Shown: positions 35,466 through 48,500, counted from the stretch's first letter. The stretch: DNA of 64,000 bases from Lineus longissimus (GCF_910592395.1 NC_088311.1:13520501-13584500), one strand, 5' to 3'. Numbers and translations: made by a program. The notes: generated by a model from the sequence alone, not told the origin.

Positions 35466-35700
35466 CACAGTACAATGTATGCATTTGTGTACCTTCATGT
35501 ACATTGTCATGTACATTCGTCGGTAAATTTATTGGCACAGTGCAGTGTATGCATTCATGTACATCGTCATGTACATTGTCAACTTTTCAGTCTGCCCAAA
35601 GCCAAGCAAGCTACTTGGTGTCCTAGATTTGCCAAAATTCCAAGCATATCATTCAAATAGATCAAAGCCTAGCAAGCTATTTGGTTTACTGTCTGTGGCA
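35466..35700. repeat. 70-bp tandem duplication and a second short duplication
   Basis: The segment from CACAGTACAATGTATGCAT (35466) is repeated 70 bases on at 35536 with a few changes. Next to it, AAAGCCAAGCAAGCTACTTG at 35600 recurs as AAAGCCTAGCAAGCTATTTG at 35665. Confidence 0.65.
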
Positions 35701-35851
35701 CGCCAAAGCGGAATAAATGCAAGACTTAAAAATATCATGCAACCCTTGAAAAAACATGCCAACATTTCAAAAACCTATGTCAAGATTTTTAAATATGTAC
35801 CAAGAAATTTCAAAATATAATGCATTAATTCCTAAAAATATATGGCATCTT

Positions 35852-36182
35852 CTTTTCAAAAATATGTGGTAACCCTTGGAAAAAAACATTTTGAAAAGAA
35901 TTCTCGCAACATTCACGTGACCAAACAATACCACATGACTTTCCTTTATTGGCTTGAAAGACCTGGAGGCAAGCTTGTAGTGGTACTTCTGTGAGATAGC
36001 TACGAATCGTGCCAACACTAGCCAAATACCGATATTGAACCAGACCTATTGATTGGATTGAAAGATCTTCGATGCATTTCCAAACCTCAAAAATGCGGTA
36101 ACGACATGTCATGCATATTCTTCTTACTCGGTGCCCTGTTGCCATGTTTTTTTCAAGGGTTGCTACATATTTTTGAAAACAA
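35852..36182. mobile_element. MITE-like inverted repeat, ~38-bp arms
   Basis: TTTTCAAAAATATGTGGTAA at 35852 and its complement near 36160-36182 are arms around ~255 bases; the arms extend through a CCCTTG and AAAAAAACAT core. A third, direct partial copy lies near 35728-35760. Small frames in the loop are not supported. Confidence 0.55.
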
Positions 36183-36198
36183 GTTGACCTACATTTTT

Positions 36199-37110
36199 GG
36201 CTCACCTGTGAGGCTTTACAATGACGCAGTGTCCATCGTCTGTCTTCCGTCGTCATCCGTTGTTAGACATGGGTGGCACGTTTCTTTACTGCTAACGCTA
36301 TTGAACTCCAACTTGTTGACCGCTGCTCAGAGACCGAATCGCATATTATATCATATGATTCACATTTTGGCCACCAGGGGCCCAAACGTCAAAAGTGAAA
36401 AACATGCGTTTTCTCCCTTAATACTGGTCTGAAAAATTTGAAAAAAAATATGGTAGTTACTTCTAGCAATGCAACATCACATATCCTCCGAGTTTTGATT
36501 TGACTTACTTTTCAAGGTCACATAGGTCAGAGTCTCTTGGCGGCTCTGCCAGTGAATGACGGCATGTTTTGTAACTGCTTTAGCCAGAGATCTCAAATTT
36601 GGTACAAATGTAGCCCTAAGTGACTGCTACTCAGAGACCGAATCGTGGCTTCATATGATTCACAGTTTGGCCACCAGGTGGCCAATATGAAAATATGCAA
36701 TTGCTCCCTTATGAATATTTCTGGTTCGAAAAAATTTGAAAAAAATATGGTTGTACTTCTAGCAATAGTGCATCATATATCCACTGCGTTGTTTTTCCGA
36801 CTTACTTTTCAAGGCCACAGGATCGAGGTCGTCTGGTGGCACCGCCGTTAGAGAACAGTGGCCTTTTTAGCCAGAGATCTCAAATTTGGTACAAATGTAC
36901 CCCTGGGTGACCTCAACTCAAAGACCAAATCGTAGTGTCATATGATTCATGGTTTGTTCACCAGGAGGCCAAAGGTCAAAATATGCCATTTTTCGCTTAA
37001 TACTGGTCCGAAAAGTTTGAAAAAAATATGGTAGGTACTTCTAGCAATGATACATCATATATCGTCTGGAGATTTTTACCTACTTTTCGAGGTCGCAGGA
37101 TCAAGGTCAT
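36199..37110 (+). mobile_element. family A element, copy A5, diverged
   Basis: It begins TTTTTGGCTCACCTGTGAGG, has a short GTC-rich stretch near 36235-36265, and carries three diverged ~300-bp units with GGCCACCAGG near 36368, 36667 and 36957. The 3' terminus is not found. The AGGTCA pair is degraded in this copy (CAAGGTCACATAGGTCA at 36512). Confidence 0.6.
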
Positions 37111-37555
37111 CTGGCATCACGATCACCACCATTGCGGAGTTGAATTTAAAGAGGGGGGGGGCTGCAAATTTAACATGGCGGGCTAATTTTAGACGGGGCG
37201 CATTTTCACTGCTCAAATTTGAACGGGGCGCTAGCGCCCCCTTTAAATGGCCTGGCGAGAACACTGCCAATAGGCTATCTTGGATTTCCCATTCCGGATC
37301 ATAACTCAAGAACAGGTAACCCAATTGATCTCTTAATTCTATGGTTTAATAGGGTGGATTGGGGGAGGATCCCTATCGATTTTGGTCGAGATCCGAAATT
37401 CAATATGGCCAGCCAGAGGCCATCTTTCCTTTACACCCCATAACTTCAAAACCAGTTTAGTGAGTGGCCTCTGGACACTGGTGCCCACGGAGTGGGGGCA
37501 TACATTTTGATTTGCCTCGAATGCGTTATATTTAGTATAAGCTCTTGTTTCGATA
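37110..37555. other. unassigned sequence
   Basis: A GGGGGGGGGC run lies at 37153 and GGGGCGC motifs at 37196 and 37224. No gene or repeat family can be supported. Confidence 0.4.
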
Positions 37556-38372
37556 AGATTATTGCTATTTACAGCAAAAAGGCTGAATGCCCCGTAATTG
37601 GCAGTAATTGGCAGTAATTGGCAGATTTTAAGCTGAAAATTGTTGTCTGCTCAAAACTGGCAAAACGGCCTTGATCCTACCTGTCTATGTAATGTACTGA
37701 ACGCGCTACACATAAGGCATTGCAGCCGAGGCTGTTGATGTGATGGCCATTTGCGAATGTATATAGAGTGTGTATGTTCACTTCAAAACTTAGTTCTAAT
37801 CTAAATTTGTCATAACCATCAGTTGGAAAGTGGTATTTCCCTATATTTTGATTCTCAATTTCAATGTGCCTTTGAAACTGGTAGTTTTGTGGGGTTATTT
37901 TGTCTAATTCTAATTGATATTGCCGATAAAAAGACTCGTAAAGAAACCCAGATTCATGCGCTCAGTTCATGTACATTGACGTTTTGACAGAAAACCAAGG
38001 TGAGTTTTCTCTGTATTTTCTCTTGATTTGCTAGGTACAATTGGCTATGACAACTGTTTTGAAAGCTCATGATATAGAATAACCCCGTAGCTTGTTTACA
38101 TAGGAAGTGTTACCGATTTTGGCTTTCTGTCTTGTTAAATTTGCTCAGTCATTGAGTCAAAGTGGAATATCAAAACACACATGAACGCCATGTGCATTTT
38201 ATACACAAAACAGTGTTGCAGAAAATTCTTCCCAGTCATCGGAATGAAATAATCGTAATACTTCACAATTATCTATTACACATAAATATAACAATTATTT
38301 GAGAATAACTTTCAAATCCAGACACAAATTTGTTTTATAAGTTCTTTTTAGATTTAGGCCTAGGCCAATTTT
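37555..38372. repeat. repeat family D, copy 2
   Basis: This matches 7930-8640 over most of its length, with one extra unit of a short AATTGGCAGT tandem near 37592-37625. It ends GGCCTAGGCCAATTTTAT at the junction to the backbone repeat. No coding frame is shared by the two copies. Confidence 0.7.
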
Positions 38373-38599
38373 ATTTTATCCCCCCCTCCAGTTCACTAGT
38401 TTTTCGCAAAAGTTTTGATCTTTTTGGTACATTCATTTTTTTAACGTACCACCAACATGAACTGCGAGCCATACAGGTTGTTTATCCTCGCACGGTTTTG
38501 CGTATCAGCACAGACTACTCATTGTTTTTGTTACATAATCTGGAATGTCAATAATAAATGTCGGCAGGGTTATCTGTGACTGTACTATTTTTTTCTCAT

Positions 38600-41062
38600 T
38601 TTTAGCTCACCTGGGTGAGCTTATGTCATCACGTCTTGTCCGTCGTCCGTCGTCTGTCGGGCCGTCGGTCCGTCTGTTGGGCCGTCCGTCTGTCGGTCCG
38701 CGTGACGTCCGTCAACAATGGTGGCACGTTTGCTCACCATTGAGTCTAGGAGGTTGTAACTTGGTGTGTGGATGTCTTATGACAGCATGACCTCACATAC
38801 CGAAAATCATTGCAATTTGACCTACTTTCTGGGCTCCAGGCGGCCATCTTTGAAAACCTTATTTTGTCAATATCTCATGAATGCTGATAGCTAGGATCTT
38901 GAATTTTTTTCTGTGGATACCTCTGAAGAGACTACATGACATAATACCAGGGTTTTCGATTTGACCTACTTTTCAAGGTTACAGAGGTCTAACTCTATAA
39001 TTTCATCACTTTCATCACATAATGTCATCACTTGTTGTAGACTCTTTAAATTTGGTATGTAGACACTTATTAAGCATCTCTACATGTTGACCAAAAAAGT
39101 AGGTCAATGTGACCAACTTTTTTTGGGCTCCAGGCGGCCATCTTGGAAAACCTTGTTTTGTCAATATCTCATGAACGCTGATAGCTAGAACAATGAAATT
39201 GTTACTGTCAATACTTCTGATGAAACTACATGACATAATGTGCGGGTTTCTGATTTGACCTACTTTTGAAGGTCACAGAGGTCAAACTCTAAAATTTCAA
39301 CGAAGAGGTAGCACGTTATGTCATTAATTATGCTAGACCCTTCAAATTTGATATGTAGATACCTATTGGGCATCTGTACATATTTAAAATATTCAGGTCA
39401 ATGTGACCTACTTTTCAGGTGTAAATAGGTCAGGTCATGACATAACACTCAATGTCAGTTATATCAAGAAACCTTCACTTTGTGATCTTCAAAGGTGAAT
39501 TATTGATTGATATGATCAAGATTGACATAGAGCTTGTAACATTTTAACCTTGACCTAGTTTCCAAGGTCAGAAAGGTCAAACTATAAAATTCCACTTAAA
39601 GGTGATATATTCACTACTATTTGTCTGAGATTCTTCAGATTTTATATGGAGACACCTAATGGGATCTATACAAGTTGACCCAATTAAGGTCAATTGTGAC
39701 CTAGTTTATCAAGTTTGACTTCTGCAACTCTAAAAGTGTCATTGACGTGCCACATTTTTTCATATCTAAAAGTCAATTTAACCTCCATATGTCATTAGTC
39801 TCCGCCATCGGCTGAGACTTTTGTATTAGGGTATTATTCTCCTCAAGAAATTATTCCAGCAAACTCTCGTCCCCAGGTGAAAGCTTCATATGTACATGAA
39901 CACGGCAATGGATTGCAAAACATTGATAAAACGAGGGTGTCCATGAACCTAGAAGTCAATCTGGGTTACAGCCGCGAAAGTGCTATGGGCATGCATAGCG
40001 CAATACATGTACATTTTTAACCAATAAACCTCGCCATACCGGCACAATGACTGGTGCCCCGCGTTATGTGTATTACATATTGGCTGCACATATGGAGGAA
40101 CGTAATGGATAAAGACCAGGGACTAGTCTACACCATCGAAGCATTTTTCTATAATACCGGTAAATATAATATGATATTTGGAGTTTATGGGCTATGAAAT
40201 AAGAAAAAACGGCAGTGAATTAAAGCAGCTGAGTTTCAAGAATGTGTTCGTCCCTTCTGGACACTTTCAGTTGCCTTGATCAGTCGTATTTCGCACATAA
40301 ACCATCGCTCCGCTGAAGTGAAAGTGCGATGTTTTTGTTTTGTTTTGTTTTTGTCAACATGCATGGCTGTGTGCATTCACGGCTGATCGTTCATGCACTG
40401 GATTTTGGTCTGAGAGCATTTTTAGTTCCTGGACGTATAGTTAGTCCACGTTATAACAACAAACGGGCCATTTCAACCAAATGGCAATAAAAACAATAAA
40501 AGCCACCCAAGCATTTTCGGGATTACAGTATACTGCAAACCTAATCGCAATCATAACTATTGTTAATGATATATATTGCTTGAAATACACCAGCAATCAA
40601 TAAACAAAATTAATATTATATATTTATTTATTCATTCATTCCTTCCAGTGCACATTCAACTGCGGCTTCACATCCCTTCCTCAAGGGCTCATCTCAAAAT
40701 GTCCTTATGAAAAAGACGACATAATTCGGTCTCCCCTTCACCCCTCCCCGCTCTTGCAACAAAACTAAACAAATGTCCCATAATTCTTCAGAACATAAAT
40801 TTATATCACTCTCAAGCCCCTCCCTACCACTAACACCACATTATTTCGTCTTTTTCCCCTCCAATCAACCGAATCGATCGTCTTGTCCCAACATCCACTC
40901 TCACCCAGACAATTTCTCAATCCCCCTTCCATTCACAATGCGAACAATACCCCTACAATGAGGCGGAGACTCCAGAGTCTGCTAAGACTCAACTGACAAT
41001 TCTAGTTTCATCTGCAATTTAATGATTCCCAGGTGAGCACAATGTCCCCAGGACATTTCATT
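38600..41062 (+). mobile_element. family A element, copy A6 (2.46 kb)
   Basis: It starts TTTTTAGCTCACCTGGGTGA with its hairpin partner GGTGAGCT, then GTCCGTCGTCCGTCGTC, and ends GGTGAGCACAATGTCCCCAG plus GACATTTCATT. The flanks CTCAT and ACAGGATGATGCAG join to match the uninterrupted backbone near 17050-17065. No target duplication longer than a base or two is visible. The 5' half contains diverged family A units with GGCGGCCATCTT blocks at 38840 and 39132; the 3' half (39840-41030) is AT-rich with no gene. Confidence 0.7.
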
Positions 41063-41296
41063 ACAGGATGATGCAGTCTATTATCTATGAGTCATTCCTG
41101 TGGTCTTCACAGGCAAAGTGGTGTTGCTGTGCATGCTGTGGAACTGGTGACACGGAACCAATCAAGCAGTCAGCCGTGTGAGTGACAGGATTGGGAAAGT
41201 GGACGCTGTATCTTTGCTGATTTTTCTTGTTTTACTGTATTATACAAGTTCATTGAATAAAGAAGCCTTGAAATTGTAAATGCATTTCTGAATTTT

Positions 41297-42954
41297 TGGC
41301 TCACCGTAGGGGAGTCTATACGATACCGCAGTGTCCGTCGTCGTCGTCGTCGTCGTCGGCGTCCGTCGTATCCTAGTTCAAAAACAGTGGCACGTTTTTT
41401 AACCACTAGGCCTATGAACTTAGAACTTTGTACACATGACCCCCTAGGTCAGATGACCCGTGACACTAAATTTCTGTCAGATCTGATTCTCTACTTGGCC
41501 ACCAGGGGGCCAAATGTGGATATCTAAAAAGTGTGATATCTCGCTTATTAGTGACTTGTTTTCGATAAAACTTTTGTGGTAGGTACTCATAGCAGGGATA
41601 CATCATATATCTTACGGGTTTTTAATTTGATCTACTTTTCAAGGTCGCAGAGGTCAAATGGCGTGAATTGGCCGTTTGAGTGTAACTATGGCACGTTTCT
41701 CAACCACCAAAGCTATGAGCTTGAAACTTGGTACATATAACCCCCTATATCAGATAACCTCTGGTGCTGAATTTCAGCCTGATCTGATTCTTGACTTTGC
41801 CACCAGGGGGCCAAAACAGAAAAAGTAAGAAGTGCAATAGCCTGCTTATTAGCAAATTGTTTTTGATGAAATTTTTATGGCAGGGACCCCTAGCAAGGTT
41901 ACCTCAGATGTTGCACGATTTTTCGGATTTGACCTACTTTTTAAGGTCGCAGAGGTCAAATGGCGTAAATTTGCCGTTTGAGTGTAACTATGGCACGTTT
42001 CTCAACCGCAACAGTTATGAACTTGAAACTTTGAACAAATGACCCCCTAGGTCAGTTGACCTTTTACACTGAATTTTGGTTCGGTCTGATTATTGACTTG
42101 GCCACCAGGGGGCCCAAACTCAAAACTCAAAAAGTGTGATTTCTCGCTTATTACTGATTTGTTTTTGATAAATGTTTCATGGTAGGTACTCCCAGCAAGG
42201 ATACATCACATATCTTACGGGTTTTTGATTTGACCCACCTTTCAAGTTCACAGAGGTCAAAGTTGAAAACTTTTACCGTTCTTGGTACGTTTTGTCGTTG
42301 TTCAATGTAAAGAGTTTTAATTTTGTGTAATAATGCATCTAAGAAGCCACTATTTGTATGCCAGGTTTCAGCAAGATCGGAATTCAAATATGGCCGAAAT
42401 TGCATGTTTTGTGGGTTTTTCCTCGTATTGTGGCAATTCAAAGGTCGTGAGTTCAAACCCCGGTCAAGGACAGCCAAAAATATTTTTATTTTTCATCTTT
42501 TCCTTTTTTCTTTTCTGAGTTCTATCTTACATTTTCTTCATTTTTTGATTTATTTGGTGCCATAGATTTAATTAGGCGGCCATCTTGGAAATCGTTTTTT
42601 GCCGATTGCTGTAGTGTAACGAGTGATGAAATTGTTATGGTCAGGTGGATATGTCTACATCACATATCACCCTGGTTTGTTATTTGACCTACCTGTCAGG
42701 GTCACTGAGGTCAAAGTTAAAAATATATTCACCGTGACCATTGTCATGGAGTGGCACGTTTCTTCACTATCATTTTCACCTAGACTCTACAAGCTTGGAA
42801 CCACAAGTCTCGGATTCACCACTTGGCCAGGGCCGGCTCTGAACTGGTCACAGATGCATGTATAAATTATGAGAGGCCTACATACTGTAGCACTTTCTGT
42901 AACTGTCTACTAAAAATACTTACGGTGAGCACAATGGCCCCTGGCCGTTTCATT
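41297..42954 (+). mobile_element. family A element, copy A7 (1.66 kb)
   Basis: It starts GGCTCACCGTAGGGGAGTCT after a T5 run and ends GGTGAGCACAATGGCCCCTG plus CCGTTTCATT. Its flanks, CTGAATTTTT on the left and ATTTATTATG on the right, are contiguous as CTGAATTTTTATTTGTTA in the backbone at 17298. Three ~300-bp units are marked by GGCACGTTT near 41389, 41690 and 41991, with AGGTC pairs at 41642 and 41944. A short GTC array lies at 41335-41360. Confidence 0.75.
42390..42490 (+). other. tRNA-SINE-like box B motif inside A7
   Basis: GTCGTGAGTTCAAACCCCGG near 42441 resembles an RNA polymerase III B box with the flanks often seen in tRNA-derived SINEs. No cloverleaf can be folded around it, so it may be a SINE scrap or coincidence. 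Confidence 0.25.
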
Positions 42955-43513
42955 ATTTATTATGATAATTAAAATAAAACTTGCCTATTAAACCTAAACT
43001 CTCGCCTATTAAACCTAAACCTTTAATTGAAAGCTCAATGAAATGTTAACCTGCACTGGTGGCATTGGAGAATCCCACTTTCTGCCTACATTGTCGATGA
43101 GAGGGCGTTTGGATGTAACAAGCCAATTGGTGAAAGATAAGACCAAAACAATTGGGTGGTTGCGGAAACCGCACTAACAGACCACCATTAACAATCATTA
43201 CTGCATTGAACATTCCTATGAATTGCTAAAGGACATTCTGTGCTAGTATCAAACGGGCGGTTATGAAGGTACCTTTCAGCTGACGTACTTTTAATACTGA
43301 GTGACATTAATTGAGGAGCATTAGAGCCAAGCCGGTCAAGATTTGGCTCATTCACATCCAGGCAAGAGTCTGCATTGTTGCGTAATTGATATAAGAGGGT
43401 GTCACAATTAAGTAGCCTGATTGATATGAGAGAAGAGGATGATGTAAGAGATGGCATCAAAGCCTGATGTCACAATCAAGAGCATGCATTGTAGCCTTAT
43501 GGATATGAGGTAA

Positions 43514-43762
43514 GGGGCCTTGTCCAAATTATTCGCCGAAATTCACCGGCGAATTTACGGCGAATTTTTACAAGTTCGCCAAAATTCGCCAAAACCTCCT
43601 CAAAAATCGTCAAAAATTCGCTGGAAAGTTCGACAGAAATCGCCTAGAATTTGCCATAAAATCGCCATAAATTCGCCGAGAATTCGCCATAAAATCGCCA
43701 CAAATTCGCCGGAAAATCGCCACAAATTCGCCGGAAATTCGCCACAAATTCGCCATTAAAAC
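43514..43762. repeat. left terminal inverted repeat and ATTCGCC array
   Basis: After the 32-bp terminus, the motif appears twice inverted (GGCGAATTT) near 43549 and 43560 and then about 15 times forward as AAATTCGCC variants until 43762, with ~11-12 bases per unit. The minus-strand gene frame runs into this array, which supplies its last ~36 codons. Confidence 0.85.
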
Positions 43763-44663
43763 GGTTGTCCCGATAGTTGATAAGGTGCGATTTGATGTGA
43801 TGCTGACGGCAGTAGGTCTCCCAGCTGTCTCGTATGCCATTTTTTTCATCTGGTATCGGGCCAGCAACTTCACACACCATTCGGGCAATCCTGAGGGCAG
43901 CAACTTCATGTGCAAAGAATCGGAACTGGGGTAGGTTATCCCGGCCTAGGGTTTCACCAGCAAACTGTACTTCTAATCTCTTTTTAACATATGAATGGAA
44001 CCCAAGTAACACATGAGCCATGCAATGGAACTGATGAACCATACCAATGTTTTCCTCAGACAGTCCACCATCGAGAAGAGTTTCTTTGCGCCATTGATCA
44101 ATGAGTCTGTTTGACATCTTTTCGTTTGCAGCACGGTCGCTCATTAGAAAGGACAGCTTGCCTATTTGATTTTGAATGTAGTCTGCTGGTGATTCATCTG
44201 TCCCAGAGGTACAACTTGTGGCAATTTCTAACAAGTTCTGTTTGGCTGTTTTTGCGATGGTTTCCCCAGTCTCATGGGCAACACTTTGAAACCCTAGAGG
44301 AAAGACCTCTCCTGTGTCAAGAGTGATTGAAGCATTCAGTATTTTTCTTTTCTTCCTTGAAGTTCCGTCCTTACTGTAACCAATGTTTTTCCGTTTACGA
44401 ATCTGTTCCTCATAGTACTTCTTTATCAGAAAGTGACTTTGGTCAGCATTATTTGCACACGCCTGTCTTTTCGGTAATTCTTTTTCACTGAATGTGACAC
44501 CAAAGATGTTGGTTGCAACAGTATTGATGACTAGTCCTATTCTATGCGTGGCAACCTCATGTGATTTAAGTTCTGCAATACAAAGTCTAACATTTGGTTT
44601 TAAGTTCTGAATTTTTACCAGTACCTTCCCTCGAAGTAATGCGTTCATTTTCATCATTGTCAA
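43763..44663 (-). pseudogene. unfamiliar transposase-like protein, RNase H-fold pattern (C-terminal part)
   Basis: The frame runs ~300 codons on the minus strand before reaching the terminal array. Blocks in order are VATHRIGLVINTVATNIFGV, IGYSKDGTSRKKRK, NASITLDTGEVFPLGFQ, LSFLMSDRAANEKMSNRL, VHQFHCMAHVLLGFHSYV and GIRDSWETYC. An acid in a strand (ITLDTG), a second acid in SDRAAN and a C-x-x-H before a hydrophobic helix resemble the layout of hAT-type RNase H-fold transposases, but at a very distant level. I have an impression of similar unannotated proteins in other marine invertebrates. It joins the upstream frame (44767-45683) through one frameshift near 44610 and a TGA near 44767. Function is inferred only from fold pattern and from its place inside a TIR element. 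Confidence 0.55.
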
Positions 44664-45683
44664 CCACTTCTACATACTGATCTGCTTCTTCTACCTGTAC
44701 ACATGTTTCAGCCTGTTCTTGCTTTCTCCCCCTTCTTTTATAGTAGCTTTTCATACTCCTTTCCCTTCAAAGTTGCTCTCTAAGCACCTTATTCTCTTCC
44801 CTCAGTGTCGCCAAAACATCCCCATTCAATGCTTTTATCACTTTCTGCAACTCTTGGATTTTCATCTTGTGGCGGGGTTCCCTGCGTTTAGCATTGCGCA
44901 CGTCAAAGTCTTCAAGTTCTAAAATTTTGCTTTCCAAAGCCTGAAGTTTTCTTTCTTTTACCATGGTTTCTCGGTCAAGATGATGTTGACTTGCTGCCTG
45001 CCTCGTCTGTACTCGACCTGACAAAGTTTCCACCTCAATTGGCGCATGGGGTTCCATCGTCGGGGCTCTGACGGTTGGCAGTGGCAGTGGAACTGGCATG
45101 ACTGGCAGGAGAAGTTCCTCAGTTGGCTCTGGGTGGTTGTCATCTTCAGCTGTGCCAGAGTTTCCAACTGTTGGAAGCAGCACTGGCAGTAGAGGTTCGG
45201 CAGTGGGTACCAAGAGGTCTTGCAGTTCAACTATTGGCAATGGCAGAGGGGGTTCTATCATCGGGGCTGCAACTGTTGGCAATGGTGGCTGAGGGGGTAT
45301 GTCTGCAGGTTGTGCCGCTTCTAAGTTGAATAAAGCTGACTCAAGAGTTCCAAGTTCTTCAAGGAGTTTACATGATCGACATCCATTGCGCAAGCTTGCG
45401 ACTTCATCTAATCTCTCATAAAAAGTGTTTTTGTTCTGCTCAAGAAATGTGGCCAAGTCAAAAGTGACAAGTCCCTTTAACCATGTAAGTGTAGCCTCTC
45501 TATCAAGGCGTAAGCGTTTTCTCTTCCTCTCCAAGTCCAAAACTAATCCAATTGTGAAGAATTCCAAAGACAACGCTATGCCATTTGGTGCAGAGGATGA
45601 TGAAAATACACTTTCTGACAAACCAACTTTGCCAAGGTGGGGATAGCTGATAGTGTTCTTTTTTTTGCCCATTCTGGAAAACA
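44664..45683 (-). pseudogene. N-terminal part of the same gene: proline-rich middle and coiled coil
   Basis: The frame can start at the ATG at 45683 (MGKKKNTISYPHLGKV), just after a good splice-acceptor-like tract (TTCATGTTTTCCAG), so the start could also be an exon edge. Residues 1-130 are mixed charged helix, with a basic run ERKRKRLRLDRE. Residues ~135-235 are rich in P, L and E. Residues ~245-305 look like a coiled coil ending EENKVLREQL. A TGA follows at about 44767, but the same frame stays open and highly charged for ~50 more codons (KSYYKRRGRKQEQ, then VEEADQYVEVVDN), which suggests the stop is a recent lesion. I do not recognise the domain. Confidence 0.45.
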
Positions 45684-46059
45684 TGAATTGGAACCAGTCT
45701 TGGGAATGAAACAGTATCATACTCTTCACCAATTTTTGAACAACTACCACCAAATATAATGTTGGTACTATGAAATAGTGTGCATTGCCATGAAAGAGTC
45801 AATTTTTACCCCCACACACCCCACCAGAGTTCAGAGACAGATGCTTAGGACAATAAATATTGCTACCTTGCACTGGGCCTATATCTAATAAAACAGGCCT
45901 TGTAATTCATCCTGGTTACTCTATGATTAATAATAACAGAAATTCAATGTCATACTCAAGTGCACTTACATCTCAAATCAATGAAATGACTGTTGTTTAG
46001 GACAATATTCACAAATAAAACACTGTTTTCACAAAGTAAATGCATTTGTTTAGTTATTT

Positions 46060-46760
46060 CTTCAAACACGTTGGATATGGCATTCTCCGGTAACGGCGGC
46101 GTAAAATCAAAGTACGTTACGCTACACTCAGTGCAACACGCCCGCCGAAGAGTATCGCGGGGATTCCCCGGGAATTCCGCCTGCGACACTGCTTTGGAAG
46201 CGAGTTATTGGACGATCAGATCTCCGGGGCAACAAGCGCGTCATGATCGACGTGAGGCGTGGCTACGCGACGCGCTTCGACCAATGAACGTCGCGGCTGG
46301 CTGTCAATCACTGACAGAGCGTCGGTCGTTCAACGGCTGTCGTTGTGTACATTGAAGCGGGGGGTATCGGCTTGTTTAGTGGCCTGTTACTGGGGTAATC
46401 TTTTGTAAATTATTTAATGAGTTATATCACTGCAATCTGTGAAGCTTTAGGAATCTGGTGATTACAAACATTATGCATCCGCAATGATTTAGCGACTGCA
46501 GTAGCCGGGAGAACTCACCTCAAAACTTTCCGAGCGGCCCATTCGAAAACGGAACTGGTTATGCGGGCTGAATGGCGAGCTCTCCTCTGATTGGTAAAAA
46601 AAAAATGGTAGCGATCCGATGAGTCGTCTGCTCGCTGCACTGCTTCCCGCGTAAATGACCATGGAAACCAAAGTGACTCCCGCGTGTCGCGGCTACATTG
46701 ACGCCGTCGGAGTTATTTATCTTGCGCTACAAGGCGTACATTAATAGTAAAAAATATATA
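46060..46760 (-). promoter_or_regulatory. CpG-rich promoter-like patches with CCAAT boxes and a splice donor
   Basis: CpG density jumps at 46080-46370 and 46490-46720 compared with AT-rich flanks. CCAAT boxes appear as GACCAATGAACG near 46279 (plus) and ACCAATCAGAGG near 46590 (minus). On the minus strand, TTTTGAGGTGAGTTC at 46511-46525 gives a strong splice donor, following an ATG-initiated stretch from 46657. This could be the promoter and first exon of the minus-strand gene downstream at 43.8-45.7 kb. Confidence 0.45.
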
Positions 46761-46799
46761 ATTTGTTGTATATTATGGAGAATTTGATGCTCTTTCTGA

Positions 46800-48480
46800 T
46801 GGTATATTGCTTTTTTCAATTCAAGCAAAGGAATAATGAGGTAAAACAATATTTTATAACGAGGTGCAATTTATTGAGCGGATAACATCAAAATCCAATA
46901 CACTAATGACGTTGTGGTGGTAATGCTAGTAACACACTTCGACATTTGAGAAGAACATGACAAATTCATGAAATAAAACACTTAATCAGGCATGTCAGGT
47001 GAAATGTGAATTGTCATACGGCTATATTGTCTTTGTACTCGCTGTGTATGAGCTTGTTATGAATGAAATTTGTCACTGTAGGCCTGCCTCGGCTATTTAA
47101 TCATTGAAGCAGTCTTCAATGGCATGCCCGCTGCCATTTTCGCTGTCATGTGACCCGTACTCCACGTGACCCCTGGCCGGTTCGTCTCATAAGTTGGATA
47201 CATCGGGGCCACTCTCTGTAATGTAATGCTAGACCAATAAGGGACGAACTGCTACCTGCCTTTTGCGAAAATGATTGGTTGATGCAATGTAGACCACGCC
47301 TCTGCATTAATTATTTCCATGTGATGTCTAGCGTCACAATGTCACCTCAGGCAAAGTGATTGGCTGATTCAAAAATAACATGGGGCATGCACCTGGTGAC
47401 TGTCTGATCATCCCTAAAAATAGCACAGGGATAGTCTGGCCACCCCCCAAACAGCTATCTTTAAGAAAAGCTCCACGCACGGGCGTTACATAGCAAAATA
47501 CACTACAGGGCTGCAAGATCTGTATGCGCAGCGGGCTGCGCAGTAAGCTAAAATGCGTGGTGCTGGAATTCCCTCACTTTTTTGAGGGCACATAGGCTCA
47601 ATTTACAGCGGAGTCGGAGCGGAGCGCATTGAGGATATGGGCTAATGTAATGCAAGAGAGTGGTTGAGTGACTCTAGGGAATCCGCCTTCTCATTTTCAA
47701 AAGGAGTATGTTTTCACGATTAATATTTGGAGTAAGTAATAGAGTTTGGTGGATTTCATCATTACAGATTAAGTAAGGTAATATTCTTTTGTGGAAATCG
47801 GTTTTGAAATTTTTGAAAATAATGTTTTATTTGAAAATCTCTATAAAACCATGTGATTAGACACCGGAAGCCAACGCCCCCAAATCACCATCCTCGGCAC
47901 CAGTGGTTTTCAATATGCTCCGGCTCTCGATATTATATTATTTTGTAGGGACAAAGGAATCTCAAAAACCTGTATCTCAGGATGCCAAATCACTTTTGTG
48001 TATTCTTTATGCCAAGGTATATAATGGAATCTCAGTTTCTAAACATTTTAACGTTTTCTATCGATAGAAAAGACGATATTTTTTGCTGGGTAAAGTATTA
48101 CAGTTTTCCTGTAACAGTGATTCAACATTTGGGGCCAGGGTAATTATGGAGGTAGAAATTGGCTAGTTGGTGAAGATTCGGATTCTGATGTTGGAACAAT
48201 AGTGAAATTGGAATCTGAAAATGGAAATAATGGGAAATTGTTTTGTTTGGAAATTAACATCTAATATAATATACCAAGAAATGACAGAAACCCTGAACTT
48301 AATACGATCTGTTACTCGTAGCACGATGTGACTTTTCATAGATTTTTGAAGTACTAGAAAGTGGTAGACTGTTACAGAATGCCATACATGTATCTTCATG
48401 TAAAATTTTAATGTAGGGTGGTTCATGTTCAATAGGAGAAAAACTGAAAATGTAATCATGAGGATACAACTGGATGATGC
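46800..48480. other. unassigned interior of the 9.2-kb element
   Basis: AT-rich with scattered short frames; a small GC-rich stretch near 47510-47640 reads GCGCAGCGGGCTGCGC. I see no gene. Confidence 0.4.
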
Positions 48481-48500
48481 TACTGTAATACTGATATTAC

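Noticed and set aside
45098-45329. Plus-strand frames opposite the Pro-rich part of the 43.8-45.7 kb gene
   Set aside because: Low-complexity shadows of the minus-strand gene.
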